This document shows positions 17,125 through 24,689 of a stretch of 64,000 nucleotides of DNA, one piece after another. The position numbers were made by a program, and so were the translations under genes. The DNA is from JAWKIW01 sp041394145 (GTDB taxonomy: Bacteria > Actinomycetota > Acidimicrobiia > Acidimicrobiales > Acidimicrobilacustridaceae), in NCBI GenBank assembly GCA_041394145.1, contig JAWKIW010000001.1, positions 496,001 to 560,000 on the forward strand, in the 5' to 3' direction. Numbering within the stretch: the first letter of the stretch is position 1; each line of letters opens with the position of its first letter. The notes under the pieces were generated by a model. It saw only the letters and a program-made list of their open reading frames with translations, had not been told where the DNA came from and searched no databases.

Positions 17125-17391
17125 GTGGCCAACATCAAGAGCCAGATCAAGCGCAACCGCCAGAACGAGCGCCGTCGTCAGCACAACAAGGCGATCCGCT
17201 CCGAGCTCAAGACCCGCCAGAAGGCGGCCATCAAGGCCGCCGAGAACGGGGCCGACGACGTCGAGGAGCTCACCCGCCTGGCCATCAAGCGCCTCGACAA
17301 GGCGGCCAGCAAGGGCGTCATCCACAAGAACCAGGCCGCTCGCCGCAAGAGTCGCCTGATGAAGCAGCTCGCGAGCGCGGAGAACGCCTGA
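17125..17391 (+). CDS. rpsT: 30S ribosomal protein S20
   Basis: 88 residues from GTG 17125. The sequence is the usual helical, basic S20: MANIKSQIKRNRQNERRR, SELKTRQKAAIKAAENG and the closing GVIHKNQAARRKSRLMKQL. It binds 16S rRNA early in 30S assembly. The frame is open a further 31 codons upstream, but homology begins at VANIKSQ. It is divergent from lepA as in many bacteria. Its stop codon overlaps the apparent left end of the IS5 element. Confidence 0.95.
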   Translation: MANIKSQIKRNRQNERRRQHNKAIRSELKTRQKAAIKAAENGADDVEELTRLAIKRLDKAASKGVIHKNQAARRKSRLMKQLASAENA

Positions 17392-18361
17392 GAGGTCGCG
17401 CGGATAGGGCGAGAGCGTTGACCATCCACCGGTCGTGGTGATGGCCCGGTTTTGATGCCGGGTGCGTCCCACAACCAACGACCGAGTGGAGGTCTGCCCC
17501 ATCATGCGCGCGCTGGACCGGGAAGTGCTGGATGCCGTGTGGGCAGCGATCGAGCCGTTGTTGCCGGCCCGGCCCGAGAGCCACCCGCTGGGCTGTCACC
17601 GGCCTCGGATCGCGGACCGCGTGTGCTTCGAAGGGATCGTGATCCGCCTCGTGACCGGTTGCTCGTGGGTCGACACCGAAGCGCTCATGGGCCATGTCGT
17701 GTCCGACACGACGCTGCGCGCCCGACGCGACGAGTGGATCGCCGCCGGAATGTTCGACGTGATCGTCGATGAAGCGCTCGCCGCGTACGACCGCATCGTC
17801 GGCATCGACCTGAGCGAGGTCGCGATCGACGGCAGCCAGCACAAAGCACCCAGCGGTGGCGAAGGAACGGGCCCGAACTGCACGGACAAGGGCCGCAGCG
17901 GCTGGAAGTGGTCGCTGCTCACCGATCGCCACGGCATCCCCGTCGGCTGGACGATCGACGCCGCCAACCGCAACGACTGCAAGCTCGTCGCCGCCACCCT
18001 CGACGACGGCGCTGCCCGAGGGCTGCTCGACGACGTCGAGACGATCCACCTCGACCGCGGCTACTACTACGGCTTCGTCATCGACGACTGCGCTAGCCGA
18101 GGCATCACCGACGTCCAGGTCGCCAAGCCCCGACCCCGAGCAGCCAGACGTCGACGCACCAAGAAGATCATCCCGCTCGGGCTGCGCTGGCCGGTCGAAC
18201 GAACCAACAGCTGGCTGACGAACTTCGGGCAACTACGCCGCAACACCGACCGGCGCAGCCATCACCGAGCCGCCCAACTCGCCCTCGCCATCACCTTCAT
18301 CCTCACCGCCAAGCTGATCGACTGGCGAAACCGATGGAGCCCTATCCGCTAACGCTCTGAG
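17388..18361 (+). mobile_element. IS5-family insertion sequence
   Basis: A ~970-bp element with one transposase gene. The ends carry imperfect inverted repeats: the inner 11 bp GCGGATAGGGC at 17400-17410 match GCCCTATCCGC at 18339-18349 exactly, and the outer 7 bp (CTGAGAG at 17388, CTCAGAG read from 18361 inward) match in 6 of 7 positions, 16 of 22 overall. The outer CTGAG motif on both sides makes the exact boundary and any target duplication uncertain. The left end touches the rpsT stop codon. Confidence 0.8.
17462..18352 (+). CDS. IS5-family DDE transposase
   Basis: 296 residues from GTG 17462; ATG 17504 is an in-frame alternative giving about 282. The N-terminal DUF4096-like domain (VWAAIEPLLPARP, RVCFEGIVIRLVTGCSW) is followed by an RNase H-fold DDE domain: first Asp in VAIDGSQHKAP near residue 122, second in IHLDRGYYYG near residue 196, and the Glu in RWPVERTNSWLTNFGQLRR near residue 245. 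All three acidic residues are present and the frame is uninterrupted, so the enzyme looks functional. The Y(2)R(3)E-type segment is typical of the IS5 group. Confidence 0.9.
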   Translation: MRPTTNDRVEVCPIMRALDREVLDAVWAAIEPLLPARPESHPLGCHRPRIADRVCFEGIVIRLVTGCSWVDTEALMGHVVSDTTLRARRDEWIAAGMFDVIVDEALAAYDRIVGIDLSEVAIDGSQHKAPSGGEGTGPNCTDKGRSGWKWSLLTDRHGIPVGWTIDAANRNDCKLVAATLDDGAARGLLDDVETIHLDRGYYYGFVIDDCASRGITDVQVAKPRPRAARRRRTKKIIPLGLRWPVERTNSWLTNFGQLRRNTDRRSHHRAAQLALAITFILTAKLIDWRNRWSPIR

Positions 18362-18437
18362 GCCGCGACCCACCGCCTGATCCTCGTCTCGCCCTGCACC
18401 GACGGCGTGGTCCGGTCGGCCCCGGTCGCACGCGAGG

Positions 18438-19166
18438 ATGGCGTCGGTGGATCCCGGCGACGTGCTGGTGCTGTTCGACATCGACGGGACGCTGGTGCGC
18501 GCCGGCGACCCCGCCCACCACGAGGCCTTCGACGACGCGCTGGTCGCCGTGTTCGGCGTGCCGGCGTCGATCGCCGGGGTGCCCCTGGCCGGTCGGCTCG
18601 ACCACCAGATCGCCGCCGACGCCCTCGCCGCCCACGGCGTCGACGAGGCCGAGGTGGCCGCTCGCCTGCCGCAGCTGGCCGAGGCCATGGGCGCGGGCTA
18701 CGCCGCGCGGGTCGCGCCCGGCGCCCGGGTGGCGCGCCGCCTGCCGGGCGTGCCGGCCACCCTCGACCGGCTCGTCGCCGCCGGGATCGTGCTCGGGATC
18801 GTGACCGGCAACTGCGAGCCCGTCGGTCGGGCCAAGCTGGTCGCCGCCGGGATCGACGACCGGTTCGGGCCCGGCGGCTGGGGTGACCACCCGGTCGACC
18901 GCGCCGGGCTGGTCGAGCGGGCCCGAGCCGCCGCGGCAGCGCAGCACGGGCGCGACGTCCGCAGCTGGTCGACCTGGGTGGTCGGGGACACGCCGCTCGA
19001 CGTCGAGGCCGCCCACCGGGCCGGCGCCCGCGCCCTGGCGGTGCCCACCGGGGTGGTCGGTCGCGAGCAGCTCGCCGCGGCTGGGCCCGACGAGCTGTTG
19101 GACGACCTCGCCGACGCAGAGGCGGTGCTCGCCGCCCTCCTGGAGGTCCCGGGGCGAGCGGGCTAG
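18438..19166 (+). CDS. HAD-superfamily hydrolase (phosphoglycolate phosphatase-like)
   Basis: 242 residues from ATG 18438. The four HAD motifs are visible: VLFDIDGTLVRAG near residue 11 (catalytic DxD), IVTGNCEPVGRAKL (~118), the lysine in that same block, and WVVGDTPLDVEAAHRAG (~175). A helical C1-type cap lies between motifs I and II, as in Gph-like phosphatases. It is cytosolic and acts on a small phosphorylated metabolite that cannot be named. The 3' end overlaps the convergent iron-alcohol dehydrogenase by 4 nt (CTAG). It is the first gene downstream of the IS element, so its promoter may lie in or near the element. Confidence 0.8.
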   Translation: MASVDPGDVLVLFDIDGTLVRAGDPAHHEAFDDALVAVFGVPASIAGVPLAGRLDHQIAADALAAHGVDEAEVAARLPQLAEAMGAGYAARVAPGARVARRLPGVPATLDRLVAAGIVLGIVTGNCEPVGRAKLVAAGIDDRFGPGGWGDHPVDRAGLVERARAAAAAQHGRDVRSWSTWVVGDTPLDVEAAHRAGARALAVPTGVVGREQLAAAGPDELLDDLADAEAVLAALLEVPGRAG

Positions 19167-20284
19167 AACGCCGCTTCCAACACGGCCATGGCGTCGGCCT
19201 CGCTCACCGGCTTGGGGTTGGCCTTGACCGGGAAGCTCTGCTGGGACAGGCGGGCCACCGCCTCGAGATCGCCCTGGTCCACGCCGCAGTCGGACAGGCG
19301 GGTGGGCAGGCCCAACCGCTCCACCAGCGCGGCGACGGCATCGGACAGCGCCGCTCCTCCTCCGGCGACCCCCATGGCGTCGGCGAGCCGGGCGAGCGCG
19401 TCGGGCACGGCGTCGGCGTTGTAGGCGATGGCATGGGGCAGGATCACGGCGTTGGCGAGCCCGTGGGCGATGCCCGTGCGACCCCCGACCAGCTGGGCGA
19501 GGCCGTGGTGGACCCCCATGGACCCGTTCTGCAGGCAGCGCCCGGCGAGGGCGGCGCCCTCGAGCATCGCTGTGCGGGCGCCGAGGTCGGCGGGGTCGTC
19601 GACGACCCGAGGCAGCGCCTCGTGGATGCGGGTGGCGCCGGCCAGCCCCACCGCGACGGCCTCGGGCGTGGCCGTGGGTGACCACACGATCTCCACGCAG
19701 TGGGCGAGCGCGTTCATGCCCGTCTCGGCGCTGACCCGGGCCGGCGTCGACACGGTGAGCTCGGGGTCGTAGACCGCGGCGATGGGCGCGCACGTCGGCC
19801 CGCCGGCGCCGCTCTTCTGCTTGGTGGTGGGATCGGTCATCCCGAAGAACGGGGTGAGCTCGGCCCCCGAGTACGTCGTGGGCACCGCGACGTGGGGCAG
19901 CACCGGCCGATCGGCCCACGAGGCCCCGGGCGTGCCCTGCTCCTGCTCGGTGAAGAAGTTCACCGCCTTGCCGAGGTCGGCGCACGAGCCGCCACCGAAC
20001 GACACGATGCCGTCGACGCCGTCGCGGCGGGCCTGGCGCAGCGCCGCCTGCACGGCCGGGGCGGGCACGTGGGAGCTGACCTCGGCGAAGGTGGAGGCCA
20101 GCGCCGGGCCGATGTCCCGGGCCAGGCGCTCACCGTCGCCGGAGGCGGCCCGGCCCGCGGTGGTGACGAGCAGGACCCGGCGGGCACCGACGGACCGCAG
20201 CAGCTCGGGCAGGCGACGCACGGCACCGACGCCGAACGCCAGGGTCTGGGCGTACCCGGTGTGGGTCCAGGCGGCGTCGGTCAC
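19163..20284 (-). CDS. Iron-containing alcohol dehydrogenase family, maleylacetate reductase-like
   Basis: 373 residues from ATG 20284. Features of group III Fe-dependent dehydrogenases: GVGAVRRLPELL and RRVLLVTTAG in the Rossmann half, the nucleotide-binding IVSFGGGSCADLGKAV near residue 92, VAVPTTYSGAELTPFFG, and the metal region GMNALAHCVE (~190) with MGVHHGLAQLVGG and GIAHGLANAVILPHAI supplying His ligands. GVHHGL and the TYSGAELT block resemble maleylacetate reductases, which feed aromatic ring cleavage into 3-oxoadipate. No other aromatic pathway gene is adjacent, so the exact substrate remains open. Its ATG overlaps the stop of the upstream LmbE gene, indicating an operon. Confidence 0.78.
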   Translation of the reverse strand: MTDAAWTHTGYAQTLAFGVGAVRRLPELLRSVGARRVLLVTTAGRAASGDGERLARDIGPALASTFAEVSSHVPAPAVQAALRQARRDGVDGIVSFGGGSCADLGKAVNFFTEQEQGTPGASWADRPVLPHVAVPTTYSGAELTPFFGMTDPTTKQKSGAGGPTCAPIAAVYDPELTVSTPARVSAETGMNALAHCVEIVWSPTATPEAVAVGLAGATRIHEALPRVVDDPADLGARTAMLEGAALAGRCLQNGSMGVHHGLAQLVGGRTGIAHGLANAVILPHAIAYNADAVPDALARLADAMGVAGGGAALSDAVAALVERLGLPTRLSDCGVDQGDLEAVARLSQQSFPVKANPKPVSEADAMAVLEAAF

Positions 20285-21093
20285 GAGCCGGTCAGCCCGT
20301 CGAAGAGGTCGGCGGCGAAGGGCTCACCCGCCGGCCGGGGCACGCCCGTGCGGATGAACCACTCGACCCCGAAGGCCGAGGCGAAGATCTCGTCGGGCAT
20401 CTTGAGGAAGAACGAGTCGGGGCCGATCTGGCTGCGGTGGGCCTCCATCGAGGACCGCTTGGCGTGCAGGTGGTCGGACACGTCGACGGCGTGGGTGATC
20501 GACGTCGCCGGGCTGCCGAAGCTGTCGTCGAGGTCGGGCCGCTCGTCCTCGTCGAGCACCTCGGCCATCTCCTCGACCCGCTCGGCCATCTGGCGGCGGA
20601 TCTCGTCGCGGTTCATGGTGGCCTCGAAGACCCGCTCGACCCCGGCGAGCTCGGCGGCGCGCACCCCCACCCGGTGCACCTGGATGTGGTCGGGGTGACC
20701 GTAGTTGCCGTGGTCGTCGTAGATGGTCAGCACGTCGGCACCGACCTCCCGCAGGACCGCCGCCAAGCGAGCCGCCGCTTCGTCGACGTCGGCCTGCCAG
20801 AAGCACGCCGGGTTGTCGTTCGTGGGCTCGCCCATCATCCCGGAGTCCTCGTAGCCGAGGAACTCCACCCGTTCGGCGCCCAGGATCTCCGCCGAGCGGT
20901 GGGTCTCGACGACCCGCCGCTGCCACAGCGGCTCACCGTCGTCGAGCACCCCGGGCTGGGGCTCGCCCTGCTCGCCCCGGGTCGCCACCACGAGCACCAC
21001 CCGGTGCCCCTCGGCGGCCGCCTTGGCCATGGTGCCCCCCGTGGCGATGGACTCGTCGTCGGGATGGGCGTGGAAGCTCACGAGCGTCGCCAT
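20281..21093 (-). CDS. LmbE/PIG-L family amidase, mycothiol S-conjugate amidase-like
   Basis: 270 residues from ATG 21093. Zinc motifs AHPDDESIATGGTMAKAAAEG near residue 9 (written here as AHPDDES and GGTMAKAAAEG) and YGHPDHIQVHRVG near residue 135 define the family. GYEDSGMMGEPTNDNP and SPATSITHAVDVSDHLHAKR resemble Mca, which hydrolyses mycothiol S-conjugates to mercapturic acids during detoxification. The MshB deacetylase is the other possibility. The stop overlaps the start of the iron-dependent dehydrogenase (ATGA), so they are cotranscribed; a joint detoxification or catabolic role is inferred. Confidence 0.78.
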   Translation of the reverse strand: MATLVSFHAHPDDESIATGGTMAKAAAEGHRVVLVVATRGEQGEPQPGVLDDGEPLWQRRVVETHRSAEILGAERVEFLGYEDSGMMGEPTNDNPACFWQADVDEAAARLAAVLREVGADVLTIYDDHGNYGHPDHIQVHRVGVRAAELAGVERVFEATMNRDEIRRQMAERVEEMAEVLDEDERPDLDDSFGSPATSITHAVDVSDHLHAKRSSMEAHRSQIGPDSFFLKMPDEIFASAFGVEWFIRTGVPRPAGEPFAADLFDGLTGS

Positions 21094-21175
21094 CGCCCGT
21101 GCACCCTACCGACCGAGGGCGCCACCCCGTCGTCTGCCGCCTCGTCGACCGAGCGCGGTCGACGAGGCAACCGGG

Positions 21176-22324
21176 TCAGGCGATGGCACCGGCGTCGCGC
21201 AGCGTCGCGATGCGGTCGGCGGGCACGCCCCAGTCGGCGAGGGCTTCGTCGGTGTGCTGGCCGGCGTGGGCGGGCGGGCGCTGGATCCCACCCGGGGTCC
21301 GCGAGTAGCGGGGGGCGGGCGCCGGCTGCACGATCCCGTCGCGCTCGACGAAGGTGCCCCGGTGGACGTTGTGGGGGTGCTGGGGCGCCTCGGCCATCGA
21401 CAGCACCGGCGCGAAGCACACGTCGGTGCCCTCCATGATCTCGCACCACTCGTCACGGGTCTTGGACCGGAAGATCTCGGCGAAGCGCTCCTTCATGGCC
21501 GGCCACGACGCCTTGTCGTGCTGCCACGGCAGTCCCTCCTCACCGGCCAGGCCCGTCTTGTCGAGCAGCTCGGCGTAGAACTGCGGCTCGATCGAGCCGA
21601 TGGAGACGAACCTGCCGTCGGCGGTCTCGAACACCTCGTAGAACGACGCCCCCGTGTCGAGCAGGTTCGAGCCCCGCTTGTCCTCCCAGATGCCCATGGC
21701 CCGGAAGGCGTGGAACATGGTCATGAGGACGGCGGCACCGTCGACCATGGCGGCGTCGACCACCTGGCCCTTCCCCGACATCGACCGCTCGACGAGCGCG
21801 CAGGCGATCCCGAACACGAGGAACATGCCGCCGCCACCGAAGTCGCCGACCAGGTTGAGCGGCGGCAGCGGCGGCTGGTCGGCCCGGCCGATGGCGTCGA
21901 GGGCGCCGGCCAAGGCGATGTAGTTGATGTCGTGACCGGCGGCCTGGGCGTAGGGCCCGTCCTGGCCCCAGCCGGTCATCCGGCCGTAGACGAGCCGCGG
22001 GTTGCGGGCGAGGCAGTCGTCGGGCCCGAGCCCCATGCGCTCCATCACGCCCGGGCGGAAGCCCTCGATCACCACGTCGGCCTGCTCGATGAGGCTGAGG
22101 ACGGTCTCGACGCCGTCGGGGTGCTTCAGGTCGACGCCGATCGAGCGACGACCGCGGTTGAGCACGTCGGCCGGCGGGTTGGCAGGGTCGCCGCCGCGCA
22201 CGGCCGACGCCCGGTCGATGCGCAGCACCTCCGCGCCCATGTCGGCGAGCAGCATCGCCGCGAACGGCCCCGGCCCGATGCCGGCGAACTCGAGCACCTT
22301 GATCCCTTGCAGCGGTCCGGACAA
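21176..22324 (-). CDS. CaiB/BaiF family alpha-methylacyl-CoA racemase
   Basis: 382 residues from ATG 22324. It begins GIKVLEFAGIGPGPFAAMLLADMGAEVLRI, split as GIKVLEFAGIGPGPFAAM and LADMGAEVLRI, the family III CoA-transferase signature. The catalytic Asp lies in AGHDINYIALAG near residue 132, and GHDINY is characteristic of AMACR/Mcr racemases, which epimerise 2-methyl-branched acyl-CoAs (steroid side chains, branched fatty acids). NRGRRSIGVDLKHPDG contacts CoA in the family. It is followed upstream by the alpha/beta hydrolase in the same direction, 87 nt away, possibly a shared lipid-catabolic unit. Confidence 0.85.
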   Translation of the reverse strand: MSGPLQGIKVLEFAGIGPGPFAAMLLADMGAEVLRIDRASAVRGGDPANPPADVLNRGRRSIGVDLKHPDGVETVLSLIEQADVVIEGFRPGVMERMGLGPDDCLARNPRLVYGRMTGWGQDGPYAQAAGHDINYIALAGALDAIGRADQPPLPPLNLVGDFGGGGMFLVFGIACALVERSMSGKGQVVDAAMVDGAAVLMTMFHAFRAMGIWEDKRGSNLLDTGASFYEVFETADGRFVSIGSIEPQFYAELLDKTGLAGEEGLPWQHDKASWPAMKERFAEIFRSKTRDEWCEIMEGTDVCFAPVLSMAEAPQHPHNVHRGTFVERDGIVQPAPAPRYSRTPGGIQRPPAHAGQHTDEALADWGVPADRIATLRDAGAIA

Positions 22325-22411
22325 CGGAGGTTCCCCCTGTGTGCGTTCGATGTGCGTGGTCGGGGCGCCGGTGGGCGACGCCGTGGACGGACGCGACGGT
22401 CGGTGCGTCGC

Positions 22412-23290
22412 TCAGGCTGCGGACCGCGCCGCCAGCGCGGTGACGGCCTCGATGATGCGGGTCCAGTAGTGCGGCGGGAGATCGTGACCCATGCCCTCGA
22501 GCACCAGCAGCTCGGAGCCGTGGATGCACTCGGCGGTCCGCTCGCCGCCGCTGACGTGCACGAGCCGATCGGCGTCACCGTGGATGACGAGGGTGTTGAG
22601 GTCGAGCGCCCGCAGCGCGTCGGCGCGGCTTCCCGACTCGAGGATGGCCAGCATCTGATGGCCGACGCCGCGCGGCCAGTACGAGCGGTCGTAGGCCGCC
22701 TCGGCACGCTCCCGGACGCGGACCTCGTCGAAGTGGTCGGGGCTGCCGATCATCCGCCACTGCTGGAGCTGCGCCTGGACGTAGCCCTCGCGGTCCTTCG
22801 CGGCAGGGGCGAGCAGCAGCGGGAGGACCTCCGGATCGGGCTGGCCGACGTCGGGGTCGCCGGTGGTGGACATCACCGAGGTCAGCGAGAGCAGGCGCGC
22901 ACGGTGCTCGATCGCCATGGTCTGGGCGATCATCCCGCCCATGGAGACGCCGAGCACGTGGGCCCGGTCGACGCCGAGGACGTCGAGGAGGCCGACGCCG
23001 TCGGCGGCCATGTCGGTCAGCAGGTAGGGCAGCTCGACGGGCTCGCCGCCCAGCAGCGCCATGATCGACTCCATCACATGCAGGTCAGGTTCGAAGCGGG
23101 TCGACAGGCCGACGTCGCGGTTGTCGTAGCGCACGACGTGGAAGCCCCGGTCGACGAGACCCTCGCAGAACGGGACGTCCCAGGAGATGAGCTGACCGCC
23201 GAGCCCGTTCACGAGCAGCAGGGTCGGATCGGCGGGGTCGCCGAAGGTCTCGTACTCGATCTCGATGCCGTTGACGGCGGCCCTGGCCAT
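22412..23290 (-). CDS. Alpha/beta-fold hydrolase
   Basis: 292 residues from ATG 23290, chosen because GGAGG sits a few bases upstream and the extra 12 codons to 23326 fall in the operator. The catalytic triad is visible: nucleophile elbow HVLGVSMGGMIAQTMA near residue 105, acid in LVIHGDADRLV (~235) and His in LEGMGHDLPPHYW (~265). The oxyanion strand LLLVNGLGGQLISW fits. Similar proteins are esterases or lipases of uncertain substrate. A palindromic operator at 23310-23327 lies immediately upstream, so a TetR-type repressor probably controls it. Confidence 0.8.
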   Translation of the reverse strand: MARAAVNGIEIEYETFGDPADPTLLLVNGLGGQLISWDVPFCEGLVDRGFHVVRYDNRDVGLSTRFEPDLHVMESIMALLGGEPVELPYLLTDMAADGVGLLDVLGVDRAHVLGVSMGGMIAQTMAIEHRARLLSLTSVMSTTGDPDVGQPDPEVLPLLLAPAAKDREGYVQAQLQQWRMIGSPDHFDEVRVRERAEAAYDRSYWPRGVGHQMLAILESGSRADALRALDLNTLVIHGDADRLVHVSGGERTAECIHGSELLVLEGMGHDLPPHYWTRIIEAVTALAARSAA

Positions 23291-23309
23291 CCCGCCATCC
23301 TCCCCGGCG

Positions 23310-23327
23310 CTTGACCGCCCGGTCAAG
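23310..23327. promoter_or_regulatory. Perfect palindrome, candidate TetR-family operator
   Basis: CTTGACCG-CC-CGGTCAAG is a perfect 8+2+8 inverted repeat 20 bp before the alpha/beta hydrolase start. Length and symmetry are typical of TetR-family operators. No regulator gene is adjacent. Confidence 0.6.
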
Positions 23328-23452
23328 AAGCGCGCCAGCGGCGCGGCGCGGTGGTCTCTGCGACGGCGGGCTCGACGCTCGCACGGACCGACACGGGGTT
23401 CGGCGCGGCGGCCAGACGGTCGGGAGCACCGACCTGGTCGTCGGCGACGGGA

Positions 23453-24148
23453 TCAGCGAGACTGCCAGCTGGCCGGTGGCACGGACCGGGTCGGCGGACC
23501 CGGGGGTGGTCCAGGGGGCGGTCCCGGTGGCGGGCTGTCGGCCCACGTCGCACCGGTCCACTCGCGCTCGTTGCGACGGACGGGGACGGGTGCACGGTCG
23601 CGGCCGGACGCCCGACCGGCCGGCCGGCGCTGCCATCCGGCCGCCCGGAGGCAGCCCAGCACGGTGACGGCGACGACCCCGGCGATGCCCACCCCGCGGG
23701 CGACGGGGTTGGCCACGTCGCTGCCCGCGGTGAGCGCGTGCACGGTCACGAGCACGAAGCACAGGTAGCTGGTCAGGTGGACGACGTGCCACCAGCGTCG
23801 GGGTAGGTGCCGCATCAGCAGCGAGGTCACCTCGACGGCGGCGAGCAGGTACAGCGCCACCACGCCCCAGGCGACGGCGAGCGGCCGCCAGTCCGAGGCG
23901 AACGGCACAAGCAGCTCCTTCAGGCCGTAGCCGAGGTAGCCGTCGAGGACCAGCGAGACCAGGTGGGTGGCGACGAGCACGACGGCGGCACCGCCGAGGA
24001 AGCGGTGCAGGTCGAGCATCCACTTGGGCCCCGGGCGACGGCCCAGCGCCTTGGTGGCCATGAGCACGCCCCACAGCACCGACGCGGTGAGCGCCACCCA
24101 GGCGACGATCCCCGAGGCCCGGGCGAGGTACCAGAAGGCGTGGTCCAT
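23453..24148 (-). CDS. Ferric reductase-like transmembrane cytochrome b protein
   Basis: 231 residues from ATG 24148. Five to six hydrophobic segments can be seen, starting MDHAFWYLARASGIVAWVAL. Paired histidines that could hold heme b occur in LDLHRFLGG near residue 48, VATHLVSLVL (~60), HVVHLTSYL (~120) and TVHALTAG (~136). This is the pattern of the ferric-reductase-like/NOX transmembrane domain. There is no C-terminal FAD/NAD domain; the tail is instead basic and ends in a run of PPPGP repeats, so another protein would have to supply electrons. It lies 10 nt behind the small anchored Gly/Ser-rich protein and is likely cotranscribed with it. Confidence 0.72.
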   Translation of the reverse strand: MDHAFWYLARASGIVAWVALTASVLWGVLMATKALGRRPGPKWMLDLHRFLGGAAVVLVATHLVSLVLDGYLGYGLKELLVPFASDWRPLAVAWGVVALYLLAAVEVTSLLMRHLPRRWWHVVHLTSYLCFVLVTVHALTAGSDVANPVARGVGIAGVVAVTVLGCLRAAGWQRRPAGRASGRDRAPVPVRRNEREWTGATWADSPPPGPPPGPPPGPPTRSVPPASWQSR

Positions 24149-24158
24149 CGCGGCCGGC

Positions 24159-24575
24159 TCAGCTGGCCCGGCTGCGGGTCCGCGGGCGCACCGCGGGGGC
24201 CTGGGCCGACGGGGACGACGGGCTCACGCTCGAGCTCCCGGAGTCGCCGCCGTAGCTGCCCGAGCCGCTCCCGTAGGCGCCGGAGCCGCTGCCGTAGGAG
24301 CGACCGCTGGACGAGCCCGAAGAGCGACCGCTGCGGGAGGGCGCCGTCGTGCTCGGGGACGGCTTCGGCGTGCTGGTGACGGTCGACGGCGGCGCGGACG
24401 AGTCGAGCGCGTCCGACGCCGGCGCCGCCGTGGTGACGGCCAGCCAGCCGGCGAGCCCGAGGGTGGAGGTGGCGGCGATCCAGCCGGCCGCCCGACGGGC
24501 CCGACGGGCCGGGTGCTTCGGACGACGAACGACGGGCTGGGCGGTCGTCCGGACGTAGGGCTCGTGGGGCTGCAC
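24159..24575 (-). CDS. Membrane-anchored Ser/Gly-rich protein
   Basis: 138 residues from GTG 24575, chosen because a GATACT -10 box lies 7 nt upstream. After a basic stretch (RRPKHPARRARRAAG) a single transmembrane helix WIAATSTLGLAGWLAVTTAA follows. The outer part is low-complexity: Ser/Thr/Pro, then YGSGSG-type repeats. No catalytic domain is visible. The neighbouring gene encodes a ferric-reductase-like protein; in other bacteria such cytochromes pair with small anchored FMN- or metal-binding partners, but no such motif is seen here. Confidence 0.6.
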   Translation of the reverse strand: MQPHEPYVRTTAQPVVRRPKHPARRARRAAGWIAATSTLGLAGWLAVTTAAPASDALDSSAPPSTVTSTPKPSPSTTAPSRSGRSSGSSSGRSYGSGSGAYGSGSGSYGGDSGSSSVSPSSPSAQAPAVRPRTRSRAS

Positions 24576-24582
24576 GACGGTC

Positions 24583-24588
24583 AGTATC
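24583..24588 (-). promoter_or_regulatory. -10 box GATACT of a probably leaderless operon
   Basis: On the reverse strand GATACT is followed by 7 nt and then the GTG at 24575. The direct repeats at 24609-24641 lie just upstream. Confidence 0.45.
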
Positions 24589-24608
24589 TGCGGCGTACGT
24601 AAGAGGGG

Positions 24609-24641
24609 GGTTAAGCGGAGTGCCAAGTTCCGGTTAAGCGG
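24609..24641. promoter_or_regulatory. Direct repeat GGTTAAGCGG x2, candidate activator site
   Basis: GGTTAAGCGG occurs exactly twice, at 24609-24618 and 24632-24641, 23 bp apart (about two helical turns). The copies would be centred near -39 and -62 from the presumed start at 24575, the usual place for a response regulator binding tandem half-sites. Confidence 0.45.
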
Positions 24642-24689
24642 CCGACCCGGCACCTCCGCAGGTCACGAGCGGCCTCCACCCCTCGGATC

